Positions 44,258 to 51,468 of a stretch of DNA of 59,247 nt are shown here, piece by piece (within the stretch, counting starts at the first letter, position 1; the number at the start of each line of letters is the position of its first letter). The position numbers and the translations under genes were made by a program. The stretch covers positions 1 through 59,247 of the forward strand of contig CAIMMI010000243.1 of the NCBI GenBank assembly GCA_903842505.1, read 5' to 3'. This stretch comes from an uncultured Verrucomicrobiota bacterium (GTDB taxonomy: Bacteria > Verrucomicrobiota > Verrucomicrobiia > Limisphaerales > UBA9464). The notes below the pieces were generated by a model. It did not search any database. It was not told the DNA's origin and worked only from the letters and a program-made list of their open reading frames with translations.

Positions 44258-45748
44258 ATGGCCAAGATCGTACTCGTCGACGATGAACTGACCATGGTCC
44301 AGATGATCTCGGAGGTGCTGCGTGGGGAGGGACATGAAGTTTTCCCGTTCACGAGTCCCGCTGGCGTGGCTGAGGCGCTGGTGGAGCGGCATCCGGACCT
44401 GGTGATCACGGACCTGTATCTGGACAAGACCAGGCCACATGGCATGGAGATCATCCGCAAGGCGCGGGCTTTGAGTCCGCCTGCGGTGGTGATCATGATC
44501 ACGGGTTTCGGGACGGTGGAGAGCGCGGTGGAGGCGATGCGCCTCGGGGCGTACGATTACCTGGAGAAGCCCTTCAAGCTGGATGAGCTGAAGCTGTGCG
44601 TCCAACGGGCGCTGAACTTCAAGCAGACGATCCAGGAGAACACGCAACTCCGGCGCGAGCTTCGGCAGAAGTACGGATTCAGCCAGATCATCGGGGCGAG
44701 CAGCCAGATCCAGGAAATCTTCCGGATGATCGAGCGGGTGGCGGACACGGATGCGACGGTCCTGATCCTGGGCGAGAGCGGAACGGGCAAGGAATTGGTG
44801 GCGCGGGCGCTGCACTACAATTCGAGGCGGAATGCCGGGCCATTCGTGCCGATCAATTGTTCTGCCTTGCCGGAGAACCTTCTGGAGTCCGAGTTGTTTG
44901 GGCATCGCAAGGGGGCCTTTACGGGAGCCGTGGCGGACAAGAACGGTCTGTTCCATGACGCGGATGGGGGGACGATCTTCCTGGATGAGATCGGGACGAT
45001 GCCTTCGCAGTTGCAGAGTCGGTTGTTGCGGGTGTTGCAGGAGAAGGAGGTTCGAAGAGTGGGCGACAACGCGCCGGTGCACGTGAACGTGCGGGTGCTG
45101 GCGGCAACGAACGAGAATCTGGAGCGGTTGGTGCGGGACGGAAAATTCCGGGAGGACCTGTATTACCGGTTGAACGTGGTGCAGATCGGGATGCCGGCAC
45201 TGAGGGATCGGAAGGACGACATTCCGATGCTGGTGGCTCATTTCCTCAGGGACAAGGTCCACTCCCGATCCGGGCAGTCATGCCGGATCACGCGTCGGGC
45301 GATGGAGGCGATGTGTGCGCATTCGTGGCCGGGCAACGTGCGGGAGTTGGAGAATGCGGTGGAGCGGGCCTGTGTGTTGTCGGATCTCCCCTTGTTGCGG
45401 GCGCGGGATCTTCCGCCGGTTGTGCAGCGTCTGGCGTCCGGGGACGAGGCTGGGGAGGAGCAGGAAGCGGTGACGTTGGTGGAGCCGGTGGGGCCGGAGT
45501 CCGGTCCGGGGAGTCGGTCAGCGAGGGAATCCGCGAGTGGTCCTGCGGGAAGTGGAGTTGGGGGTGGCTCGGGGGCGCTGGTCGGGATGCCATCGGCGAT
45601 CGTGAGCCTGCGGCGGTTCATCCGGGATCAGGAGCAGGCCTACCTGCAGCATGTGCTGAACCTGGCGAACCAGAACAAGGAAGAGGCGGCCCGGTTGTTG
45701 GACATCAGCCTGGCGACGTTGTACCGGAAGTTGGCGGACGAGGAGTGA
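44258..45748 (+). CDS. sigma54-dependent NtrC-family response regulator
   Basis: The 496-residue protein has a receiver domain (VDDE at 8-11, phospho-Asp in VITDLYLDK at about 51, MITGFGTVES and a KPF Lys), a central AAA+ domain with Walker A GESGTGKE, the sigma54-contact loop GAFTGA (about 220), DGGTIFLDEIG and the arginine-finger region, and a Fis-type helix-turn-helix at the C-terminus (EEAARLLDISLATLYRKL). It activates sigma54 promoters after phosphorylation. No histidine kinase is encoded nearby, so it is orphan in this window. A Gly/Pro/Ser-rich linker of about 60 residues separates the AAA+ and HTH parts. The Rieske gene follows after 99 bp. Confidence 0.93.
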   Translation: MAKIVLVDDELTMVQMISEVLRGEGHEVFPFTSPAGVAEALVERHPDLVITDLYLDKTRPHGMEIIRKARALSPPAVVIMITGFGTVESAVEAMRLGAYDYLEKPFKLDELKLCVQRALNFKQTIQENTQLRRELRQKYGFSQIIGASSQIQEIFRMIERVADTDATVLILGESGTGKELVARALHYNSRRNAGPFVPINCSALPENLLESELFGHRKGAFTGAVADKNGLFHDADGGTIFLDEIGTMPSQLQSRLLRVLQEKEVRRVGDNAPVHVNVRVLAATNENLERLVRDGKFREDLYYRLNVVQIGMPALRDRKDDIPMLVAHFLRDKVHSRSGQSCRITRRAMEAMCAHSWPGNVRELENAVERACVLSDLPLLRARDLPPVVQRLASGDEAGEEQEAVTLVEPVGPESGPGSRSARESASGPAGSGVGGGSGALVGMPSAIVSLRRFIRDQEQAYLQHVLNLANQNKEEAARLLDISLATLYRKLADEE

Positions 45749-45750
45749 CG

Positions 45751-45774
45751 GGGTTTCCCCGCGCGGGAAAACCC
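45751..45774 (+). terminator. hairpin after the response regulator gene
   Basis: GGGTTT/AAACCC with CCC/GGG inside form a stem immediately after the stop codon. There is no U-run, so it may be a factor-dependent or attenuation site between the regulator and the Rieske gene. Confidence 0.4.
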
Positions 45775-45847
45775 TGCCTTCGTGCTGGAAAAAATCTGAA
45801 ACCGCAGCATTTTCCCGCCTCTGCATGAGCGAGGGGCGAAAAACACC

Positions 45848-46393
45848 ATGAGCGGTCCGGATGAAAAACCAGCGGTTGGCCGCCGAGGCTTCATCAAGGA
45901 GGCGGCGGCGGGAGTGGTGGGCGGATGTTGCCTGCTGGTGCCAGCGGCGGCTGGACTGGTGGCGTGGTTGGATCCGCTGTCCCGGTCTGCGGGCGGTGGG
46001 GCGATGGTGAAGGTAGGGCGCCTGGATGGACTTCCGGCGGACGGGACGCCGCAGCGGGTATCCGTGGTGATGGGGCGTCAGGACGCATGGACCCGGGAGG
46101 GAGCGGTTCCGGTCGGAGCGATCTATCTGCGTCGGACGGGCGACCGTGTGGTCCAGGCTTTGCATTCGGTGTGTCCGCATGCGGGTTGTTTCGTGGATTA
46201 CCAGACGGCGCGAGGGCAGTTCTTCTGTCCGTGCCATGACAGCAGCTTTGCGGTGGACGGCAGCATCAATGACCCGCATTCGCCGAGTCCGCGGGGGATG
46301 GATACCCTGGAAGTGGAGTTGCGTGGGGACGAGGTCTGGGTGCGGTTCCAGAATTTCCGGACGGGGATCGAGGGGAAGGTGCCGGTAGCATGA
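45848..46393 (+). CDS. Rieske 2Fe-2S subunit of a cytochrome bc-type complex
   Basis: The 181-residue protein begins with a twin-arginine motif (GRRGFIKEAAAG) and a hydrophobic helix (about 20-40) that would anchor the head domain in the periplasm. The Rieske box has CPHAGC (about 109-114) and CPCHDSSF (about 127), with the two Cys and two His needed for the cluster. It passes electrons from quinol to a c-type heme. Its stop overlaps the start of the cytochrome b gene (ATGA), so the two are coupled. Confidence 0.92.
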   Translation: MSGPDEKPAVGRRGFIKEAAAGVVGGCCLLVPAAAGLVAWLDPLSRSAGGGAMVKVGRLDGLPADGTPQRVSVVMGRQDAWTREGAVPVGAIYLRRTGDRVVQALHSVCPHAGCFVDYQTARGQFFCPCHDSSFAVDGSINDPHSPSPRGMDTLEVELRGDEVWVRFQNFRTGIEGKVPVA

Positions 46394-48201
46394 AGAAGTT
46401 GATTTCCTGGCTGGACGACCGGACGGGGATGAATGGGCTTCTGCATGAAGTCCTTTTCGAGCGGATTCCGGGCGGGGCGCGGTGGCGGTACGTGTGGGGG
46501 AGCACGTTGAGCTTCTGCTTCGTGGTACAGATCCTGACGGGATTGGTGCTTTGGATGGCGTACAGCCCGAGTTCGGCCACGGCCTGGGAGAGCGTCTACT
46601 ACATCCAGAACGAGATGACGGGCGGATGGTTGTTGCGGGGGTTGCACCATTACACCGCGCAGGCGATGCATGTGCTGCTGGTGCTGCACCTTTTGCAGGT
46701 GGTGGTGGACGGGGCCTACAAGGCGCCCCGGGAGGTGAACTACTGGTTCGGGTTGGTCCTGCTGTTCCTGACGTTGGGCCTTGGCCTGACGGGCTACCTG
46801 TTGCCGTGGGACCAGAAGGGGTATGGGGCGACCAAGGTGGCGACCAGCCTGGCGGGGATCGTGCCGGTGGTTGGGCCTTCGATCCAGAAACTGATCGTGG
46901 GTGGATCGGACTACGGGCACCACACATTGACGCGGTTTTTCGCGCTGCACGCCGGGGTGCTGCCCGGCCTCATGATCGCGGCGATCGTGGCGCACGTGGC
47001 GCTGTTCCGGAAGCACGGGATCACGGCGAAGCAGCCGTATCGGAAGCCGGATGCGAACTTCTGGCCGGATCAGGTGCTGATGGACGGCGTGGCCTGCCTG
47101 GCGGTGACGGGTGCGGTGCTGTACTTCACGGTGAAGCACCATGGTGCGGAACTGTACGCGCCTGCGGACGCGACCCAACCCTTCAACGCGGCGCGGCCGG
47201 AGTGGTATTTCCTGTTCCTCTTCGAATTCCTGAAGCTGCACGTCCTGACGGACCTGTTTGGGCATCATGGAGAGTTCGTGGGGGCGATCCTCGTTCCCGG
47301 GGTGGTCTGCGGGGTGCTTGCGGTCATGCCGTTCCTCGCGAAGTGGCGGTTGGGCCACCGGTTCAACCTGGGGTTCCTCGCGGTCCTCTTGGTTTCGGCG
47401 ACCCTGCTGACGGTGCGGTCGATCCGGAGCGATGCCGACAATCCGGGATTCCAGGCGGCCATGGCGCAGGCTCAGGCCCAGTCCGAGCGTATCGGGGCCT
47501 TGATCCGGGCCAACGGCGGGATTCCGCCGGGTGGAGCGGGGACCTTGCTGCGGGACGATCCGGCGACGGCGGGGCCGCGGTTGTTTGCGCAGCATTGCGC
47601 CGGGTGCCATCGGTACGACGGACACGACGGTCTGGGGATGGTCTCCAAGGATCTGCCGAGTGCGCCGGATCTGAAGGGGTTTGGTTCCCGGGAATGGCTG
47701 GCTGGTTTTCTGGAGGCGGGGCAGATCACGAACCACGCGTACTACGGCGGGACTCGGTTCCGGGAGGGTAAGATGGTCAAATACGTCACGACCAAGCTTC
47801 CGAAGTTGCATGCGGGGAAACCCTCCGCACTCGAAGCGATGGTGGCGGCGGTGAGTGCCGAGGCTGGATTGCCGGGACAGCGTGAGAAGGAGGCGAAGGA
47901 CGGCGCATGGATCGAGCAGGGGCGGACGCACGTCCGGGAAACCTTCGCCTGTACGGACTGTCACGCGTTCCGGAAGCCGGATGAGGAGGCGTCGGCGCCC
48001 GAGTTGACCGGTTGGGGTTCGCGGGAATGGATTCTGGCGATCACCACGGATCCGGGGCACGCCCGTTTCTACGGAAAGCGGAACGACCGGATGCCGGCCT
48101 TTGGCAAGGAGGGGCGTTTGACCCCGAAGGAAAGCGGGTTGATCACGGATTGGATCCGGGGAGACGTGGCGCCGGATCGGGTGGCTGCGTCCGTCAAGTG
48201 A
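46390..48201 (+). CDS. cytochrome b with two C-terminal c-type heme modules
   Basis: The 603-residue fusion starts with a cytochrome b N-terminal domain. The heme His pairs are LHHYTAQAMHVLLVLH (13 residues between ligands) and ALHAGVLPGLMIAAIVAH (14 between), a b6-type spacing. The Qo motif PEWY lies at about 269, within PEWYFLFLFEFLK. After the last membrane segment, two c-type heme sites appear: CAGCH (about 403) and CTDCH (about 521). With the upstream Rieske protein it would form a compact quinol oxidoreductase in which the fused hemes replace a separate cytochrome c1. Stop and GT9 stop overlap convergently by 8 bp. Confidence 0.92.
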   Translation: MKKLISWLDDRTGMNGLLHEVLFERIPGGARWRYVWGSTLSFCFVVQILTGLVLWMAYSPSSATAWESVYYIQNEMTGGWLLRGLHHYTAQAMHVLLVLHLLQVVVDGAYKAPREVNYWFGLVLLFLTLGLGLTGYLLPWDQKGYGATKVATSLAGIVPVVGPSIQKLIVGGSDYGHHTLTRFFALHAGVLPGLMIAAIVAHVALFRKHGITAKQPYRKPDANFWPDQVLMDGVACLAVTGAVLYFTVKHHGAELYAPADATQPFNAARPEWYFLFLFEFLKLHVLTDLFGHHGEFVGAILVPGVVCGVLAVMPFLAKWRLGHRFNLGFLAVLLVSATLLTVRSIRSDADNPGFQAAMAQAQAQSERIGALIRANGGIPPGGAGTLLRDDPATAGPRLFAQHCAGCHRYDGHDGLGMVSKDLPSAPDLKGFGSREWLAGFLEAGQITNHAYYGGTRFREGKMVKYVTTKLPKLHAGKPSALEAMVAAVSAEAGLPGQREKEAKDGAWIEQGRTHVRETFACTDCHAFRKPDEEASAPELTGWGSREWILAITTDPGHARFYGKRNDRMPAFGKEGRLTPKESGLITDWIRGDVAPDRVAASVK

Positions 48202-49288
48202 CGGCAAACCCTCGGGCCACCTGCTGGATCACGGAATCCGCCGTGACGGATTCCATGATCCGGGTGAGTTCGATGGGAGAGCCTGCGATGGGGCGGCCGT
48301 CATATCGGTAGAAGTCGAGGAAGCGCCCAGCGACGGCCGGGTTGGGGATGCGGGTCCAGTCGGGACGGAGCGGTTCGACGGGGGGATTGAGCGTTGGGGT
48401 TTCGATCACGCACTGATGAGGCACGCGCACGGCGGCGGCGATGTGCATGAAGGCGGTATCGACCGAGAGGAAGGATCGGGCGCGGGCGACAAGCGCTGCG
48501 GCATGGCGGAGGCTCGGAGTATCGGCGACTCGGAAGGTGGAAGGGGGGAGGGTTGACTGGAGTTGGTGGTGGACGTCGGCTTCGCCGGGGCCTCCGAAGG
48601 CGACGATCGGGACCTTGGGATGCAACTCGGCGAACCGTCGGCAGAACTGGATCCAGCAGTGGGCTGGCCAGCGTCGGAGCGACAGGTTCTTGGTGCCACC
48701 GGAGCCGACGTGGACGCCGAGCCAAGGGGTTCCGGTGATTCCGTGTTCCTGTTCCCAGAGGGAAGCCCACTGCCTCTCGGAGTCCGAGAGGGTGACTTCG
48801 AGTTGGGCTTCGCGCAGTTGGCGCTGGAGGCCGAGCAGCGAGAGCAGTCGCAGGTTGTTCTCGGCTCCGGAGACGGCGTAGTCCTGAGGGATCGAGTCGG
48901 TGACGAGCCAGCGATCGAACCAGGACTGGTTCTCGTACTGATGGGAGAGTCGTCGCTGGGCGTTGATGATCCGGGTGACGATCCGGTACTCGCGTCGGCC
49001 CTGGGGATGGAGGGTGAGGGACAGGTCGTAGCGTTGGGCGCGGAGGCGGAGGAGGAAGGCGAGGGAACGGTGGCGGGGGCCCTGGATCAGGTTGAACTGA
49101 TGGACGGTGTTGATCCGTGGGTTGCCTTCGAGGAGTTGGGCGCTGCCGGGCCAAAGGACGGCGACGTCGATGCGTGCAGACGGAAACTGGAGTCGGAGTT
49201 CGTGGAGGACCGGGGTGGCCTGGAGGGTGTCGCCGATGCCGGCGAGGCTGATGACGAGGATCCGTTGTGGATGGAATGGACGGGGCAT
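48194..49288 (-). CDS. family 9 glycosyltransferase (heptosyltransferase-like)
   Basis: The 364-residue protein has the GT9 pattern: RILVISLAGIGDTLQATPVLHEL at the N-terminus, LGVHVGSGGTKNLSLRRWP in the middle with the nucleotide-sugar region, IVAFGGPGEAD, and the C-terminal FLSVDTAFMHIAAAV. Such enzymes add heptose or related sugars to the LPS core in the cytoplasm. No signal peptide. The start ATG at 49288 lies 2 nt after the stop of the hydrolase gene at 49291, so the two form an operon. The open frame upstream overlaps that gene and is not used. Confidence 0.87.
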   Translation of the reverse strand: MPRPFHPQRILVISLAGIGDTLQATPVLHELRLQFPSARIDVAVLWPGSAQLLEGNPRINTVHQFNLIQGPRHRSLAFLLRLRAQRYDLSLTLHPQGRREYRIVTRIINAQRRLSHQYENQSWFDRWLVTDSIPQDYAVSGAENNLRLLSLLGLQRQLREAQLEVTLSDSERQWASLWEQEHGITGTPWLGVHVGSGGTKNLSLRRWPAHCWIQFCRRFAELHPKVPIVAFGGPGEADVHHQLQSTLPPSTFRVADTPSLRHAAALVARARSFLSVDTAFMHIAAAVRVPHQCVIETPTLNPPVEPLRPDWTRIPNPAVAGRFLDFYRYDGRPIAGSPIELTRIMESVTADSVIQQVARGFAVT

Positions 49289-49290
49289 GG

Positions 49291-50784
49291 CTAGTGCCGT
49301 CTCCAGTAACCGGCGCCGCCGGCGGCACCGGCACGGCCGATGGGGATGATGCGAACCTCCTCGGGGGCGGGCAGGTTCGGGGAAGCGTAGAAGGTCAGGT
49401 CGCGTCGGCCTGGCGGCAGGACGTCGAAAGACCACACGAAGCCACGCCGGACCTGAAGGGCGAACTGGCGGACGGGTTCCTGGCTGCGGACGTCCCATGA
49501 GGCTCGGTAGGCTGAGCGTCCCTTCGGGGTGATCTCGAAGTCGGTGAGGGCTGGGGCATTGGTCCAGCGCCAGGGGGTGGCGGGAGGGAGCGCCGGCGAT
49601 CGGAGGACGGTGGATCGCAGGAGTTCCGTGACGCCGCCCTTGTTGGCCCGGAGGCTGCCGGCGTTCCACAGCATCAGACCGTTGGCTCCGCCGGGTTGGC
49701 GGACGAGTCGGACCTGCGAGGCGATCTCCTGGGCATTGCGGTCCGTGCCGACGCGGGCGGAGGCGATGCCGGCGTAGAGGTGGCGGTTGCGGGAGTTCTG
49801 GGAAGCCCACCAGGAAAGGAGGACAGGGAAGCTCTGTTCCCGTTGGTCGATGTTCCAGTAGAGTTGCGGGGTCAGGTAGTCGACCCAGCCTTCGGTGAAC
49901 CATTTCCGGGCGTCGGCGGAGAGCGTCTCATAGGCATCGAGTCCGCGGATCCCCTGGGGAACGTTCGGACGCCAGATGCCGAACGGGCTGACGCCGAACT
50001 GAACCCAGGGTTTCTGGGCGTGGACGACATCGGCTGCTGACTGGACGAATTCGTCGACGTTGGCGCGGCGCCAGTCCGACAGGGACCGGCCTTGGGCGTG
50101 CCGACGGAAGCTGCGGTCGTCGGGGAAGGGGACCTCGTTACCGGAAGCGTCCTTGACTGGATACGGGTAGAAGTAGTCGTCCATGTGGAGCGCATCGATG
50201 TCGTAGCGCTTCACGAGGTCGGCGATGACGCGGAGGCCGTGTTCGCGGACGGCGGGTTCGCCGGGGTCGAGCCAGACCTGGGTGCCGTAGGAATGGGCGA
50301 GTTCGGGGCGGCGTGCGGCGAAATTGGACGGGGCGATGGGGGAGCGGGAGGTGTCGGCCTTGGCTCGGAACGGATTGATCCAGGCGTGGAGTTCCAGTCC
50401 GCGTTCGTGGGCCTCGCGGGTGGCGAAGTCGAGCGGGTCCCAGCGCGGAGTCGGGGCGATACCCTCGCGGCCGGACAGGTATTCGGACCAGGGTTCGAGG
50501 CTGGATTCGTAGAGGGCATCGCCCTGGGGCCGGACCTGGAGGACAACGGCGTTGAGGCCCGTATTGCGTGCCAGGTCGAGGAGGAGGCGGAGTTCCTGCT
50601 GTTGGCGGGCGACCGGTAGTCCGGGCTTGGAGGGCCAGTCGATGTTGCCCTTGGTGGCGATCCAGAGGGCACGGAGTTCCCTGGGAAGTTCAGGCGGTGG
50701 CGGCGGGGTTCTGGACGCGACGGGGGCTGCGAGACCGGACCAGGTCGCGAGCATCAGGACGGGCAGCCATCGAAAGGGGGACAT
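49291..50784 (-). CDS. GHL10/DUF187-type family 10-like glycosyl hydrolase
   Basis: The 497-residue protein has a signal peptide (about 1-20) and a TIM-barrel core of the GHL10 group: ELRALWIATKGNIDWPSKPG, VVLQVRPQGDALYESSLEPWSEYLSG, LELHAWINPFRA, VWLDPGEPAVREHGLRVIADLVKRYDIDALHMDDYFYPYP, VQFGVSPFGIWRP and YLTPQLYWNI. Relatives include the divisome-localised DigH, which acts on denuded peptidoglycan glycans. A C-terminal FN3-like module (about 405-490) is present. It probably works in the periplasm on cell-wall or envelope glycans. The GT9 gene lies right after it. Confidence 0.87.
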   Translation of the reverse strand: MSPFRWLPVLMLATWSGLAAPVASRTPPPPPELPRELRALWIATKGNIDWPSKPGLPVARQQQELRLLLDLARNTGLNAVVLQVRPQGDALYESSLEPWSEYLSGREGIAPTPRWDPLDFATREAHERGLELHAWINPFRAKADTSRSPIAPSNFAARRPELAHSYGTQVWLDPGEPAVREHGLRVIADLVKRYDIDALHMDDYFYPYPVKDASGNEVPFPDDRSFRRHAQGRSLSDWRRANVDEFVQSAADVVHAQKPWVQFGVSPFGIWRPNVPQGIRGLDAYETLSADARKWFTEGWVDYLTPQLYWNIDQREQSFPVLLSWWASQNSRNRHLYAGIASARVGTDRNAQEIASQVRLVRQPGGANGLMLWNAGSLRANKGGVTELLRSTVLRSPALPPATPWRWTNAPALTDFEITPKGRSAYRASWDVRSQEPVRQFALQVRRGFVWSFDVLPPGRRDLTFYASPNLPAPEEVRIIPIGRAGAAGGAGYWRRH

Positions 50785-50873
50785 GCGAGCAGGGGGACGT
50801 TGGCGGAGGGGGGCGGGAATTCAAATTGAGATTTCGGATTCTTGAAATCGTGTCGCGTGGCATGATCCGGTCC

Positions 50874-51359
50874 ATGCCGAGTTTCGATATCGTTTCGAAG
50901 GTCAATTCGATGGAAGTCGAGAACGCCGTGAATCAGGCGCAGAAGGAATTGCAGACCCGGTTCGATTTCAAGGGGAGCAATGCGGAGATCGTGCTGGAGA
51001 AGTTCGAGGTGAAGTTGCGCGCGCCGGACGCCTTCAAGATGAAGGCGCTGGTGGAGATGGTGGTGTCCAAGCTGGCGAAGCGGGGCATCAGCATGAAGAG
51101 CGTGGACCAGGGCGAGGCGGAGATGTCGCCGTTGGGTCACGCCCGTCAGGTGATCAAGATCAAGCAGGGGATCGAGGGAGCGCAGGCCAAGGAGATCGCT
51201 GGGTTCGTCCGGGGCCTGAACCTCAAGGTCACCGCGGCCATCCAGGGCGATGAACTCCGGGTCACCGGGAAGAACCGGGACGACCTGCAGGCGGTGATCG
51301 CCGCGATCCAGGGCCATGAGTTTCCGGTGGCGTTGGGGTTTGTGAATTTCCGGGATTGA
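50874..51359 (+). CDS. yajQ: YajQ family nucleotide-binding protein
   Basis: The 161-residue protein reads MPSFDIVSKVNSMEVENAVN, then ELQTRFDFKGSNAEI and HARQVIKIKQGIEGAQAKEI, ending with VTGKNRDDLQAVIAAIQG and FPVALGFVNFRD, which are the YajQ/UPF0234 signatures over the full length. Relatives bind cyclic di-GMP or tRNA/nucleotides, and function here is not settled. I use the ATG at 50874 because the family begins MPSFDIVS; an ATG at 50862 adds four residues. It is divergent from the hydrolase gene. Confidence 0.9.
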   Translation: MPSFDIVSKVNSMEVENAVNQAQKELQTRFDFKGSNAEIVLEKFEVKLRAPDAFKMKALVEMVVSKLAKRGISMKSVDQGEAEMSPLGHARQVIKIKQGIEGAQAKEIAGFVRGLNLKVTAAIQGDELRVTGKNRDDLQAVIAAIQGHEFPVALGFVNFRD

Positions 51360-51362
51360 GGG

Positions 51363-51411
51363 GGCTATCTGACCGATCGGACGGATCCGGCTGATCGGAC
51401 TGATCTGGGGC
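51363..51411. repeat. short intergenic repeats with GATCGGAC units
   Basis: The 3' end of yajQ is followed by CTGACCGATCGGACGGATCC and GGCTGATCGGACTGATCTGG. The TGA-CGATCGGAC unit appears twice. This looks like a dispersed intergenic motif; no gene is present. Confidence 0.45.
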
Positions 51412-51414
51412 ACG

Positions 51415-51450
51415 AAAAAGCCGGGCTGGCGGGGGAACCGCGGGCCCGGC
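51415..51450 (-). terminator. intrinsic terminator of the lectin-like gene at 51469
   Basis: On the minus strand GCCGGGC and GCCCGGC pair perfectly around a 17-nt loop, followed by TTTTTCG. The stem starts 18 nt after the gene's stop. Confidence 0.8.
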
Positions 51451-51468
51451 GTGAGAGGGAGTGCGTGT

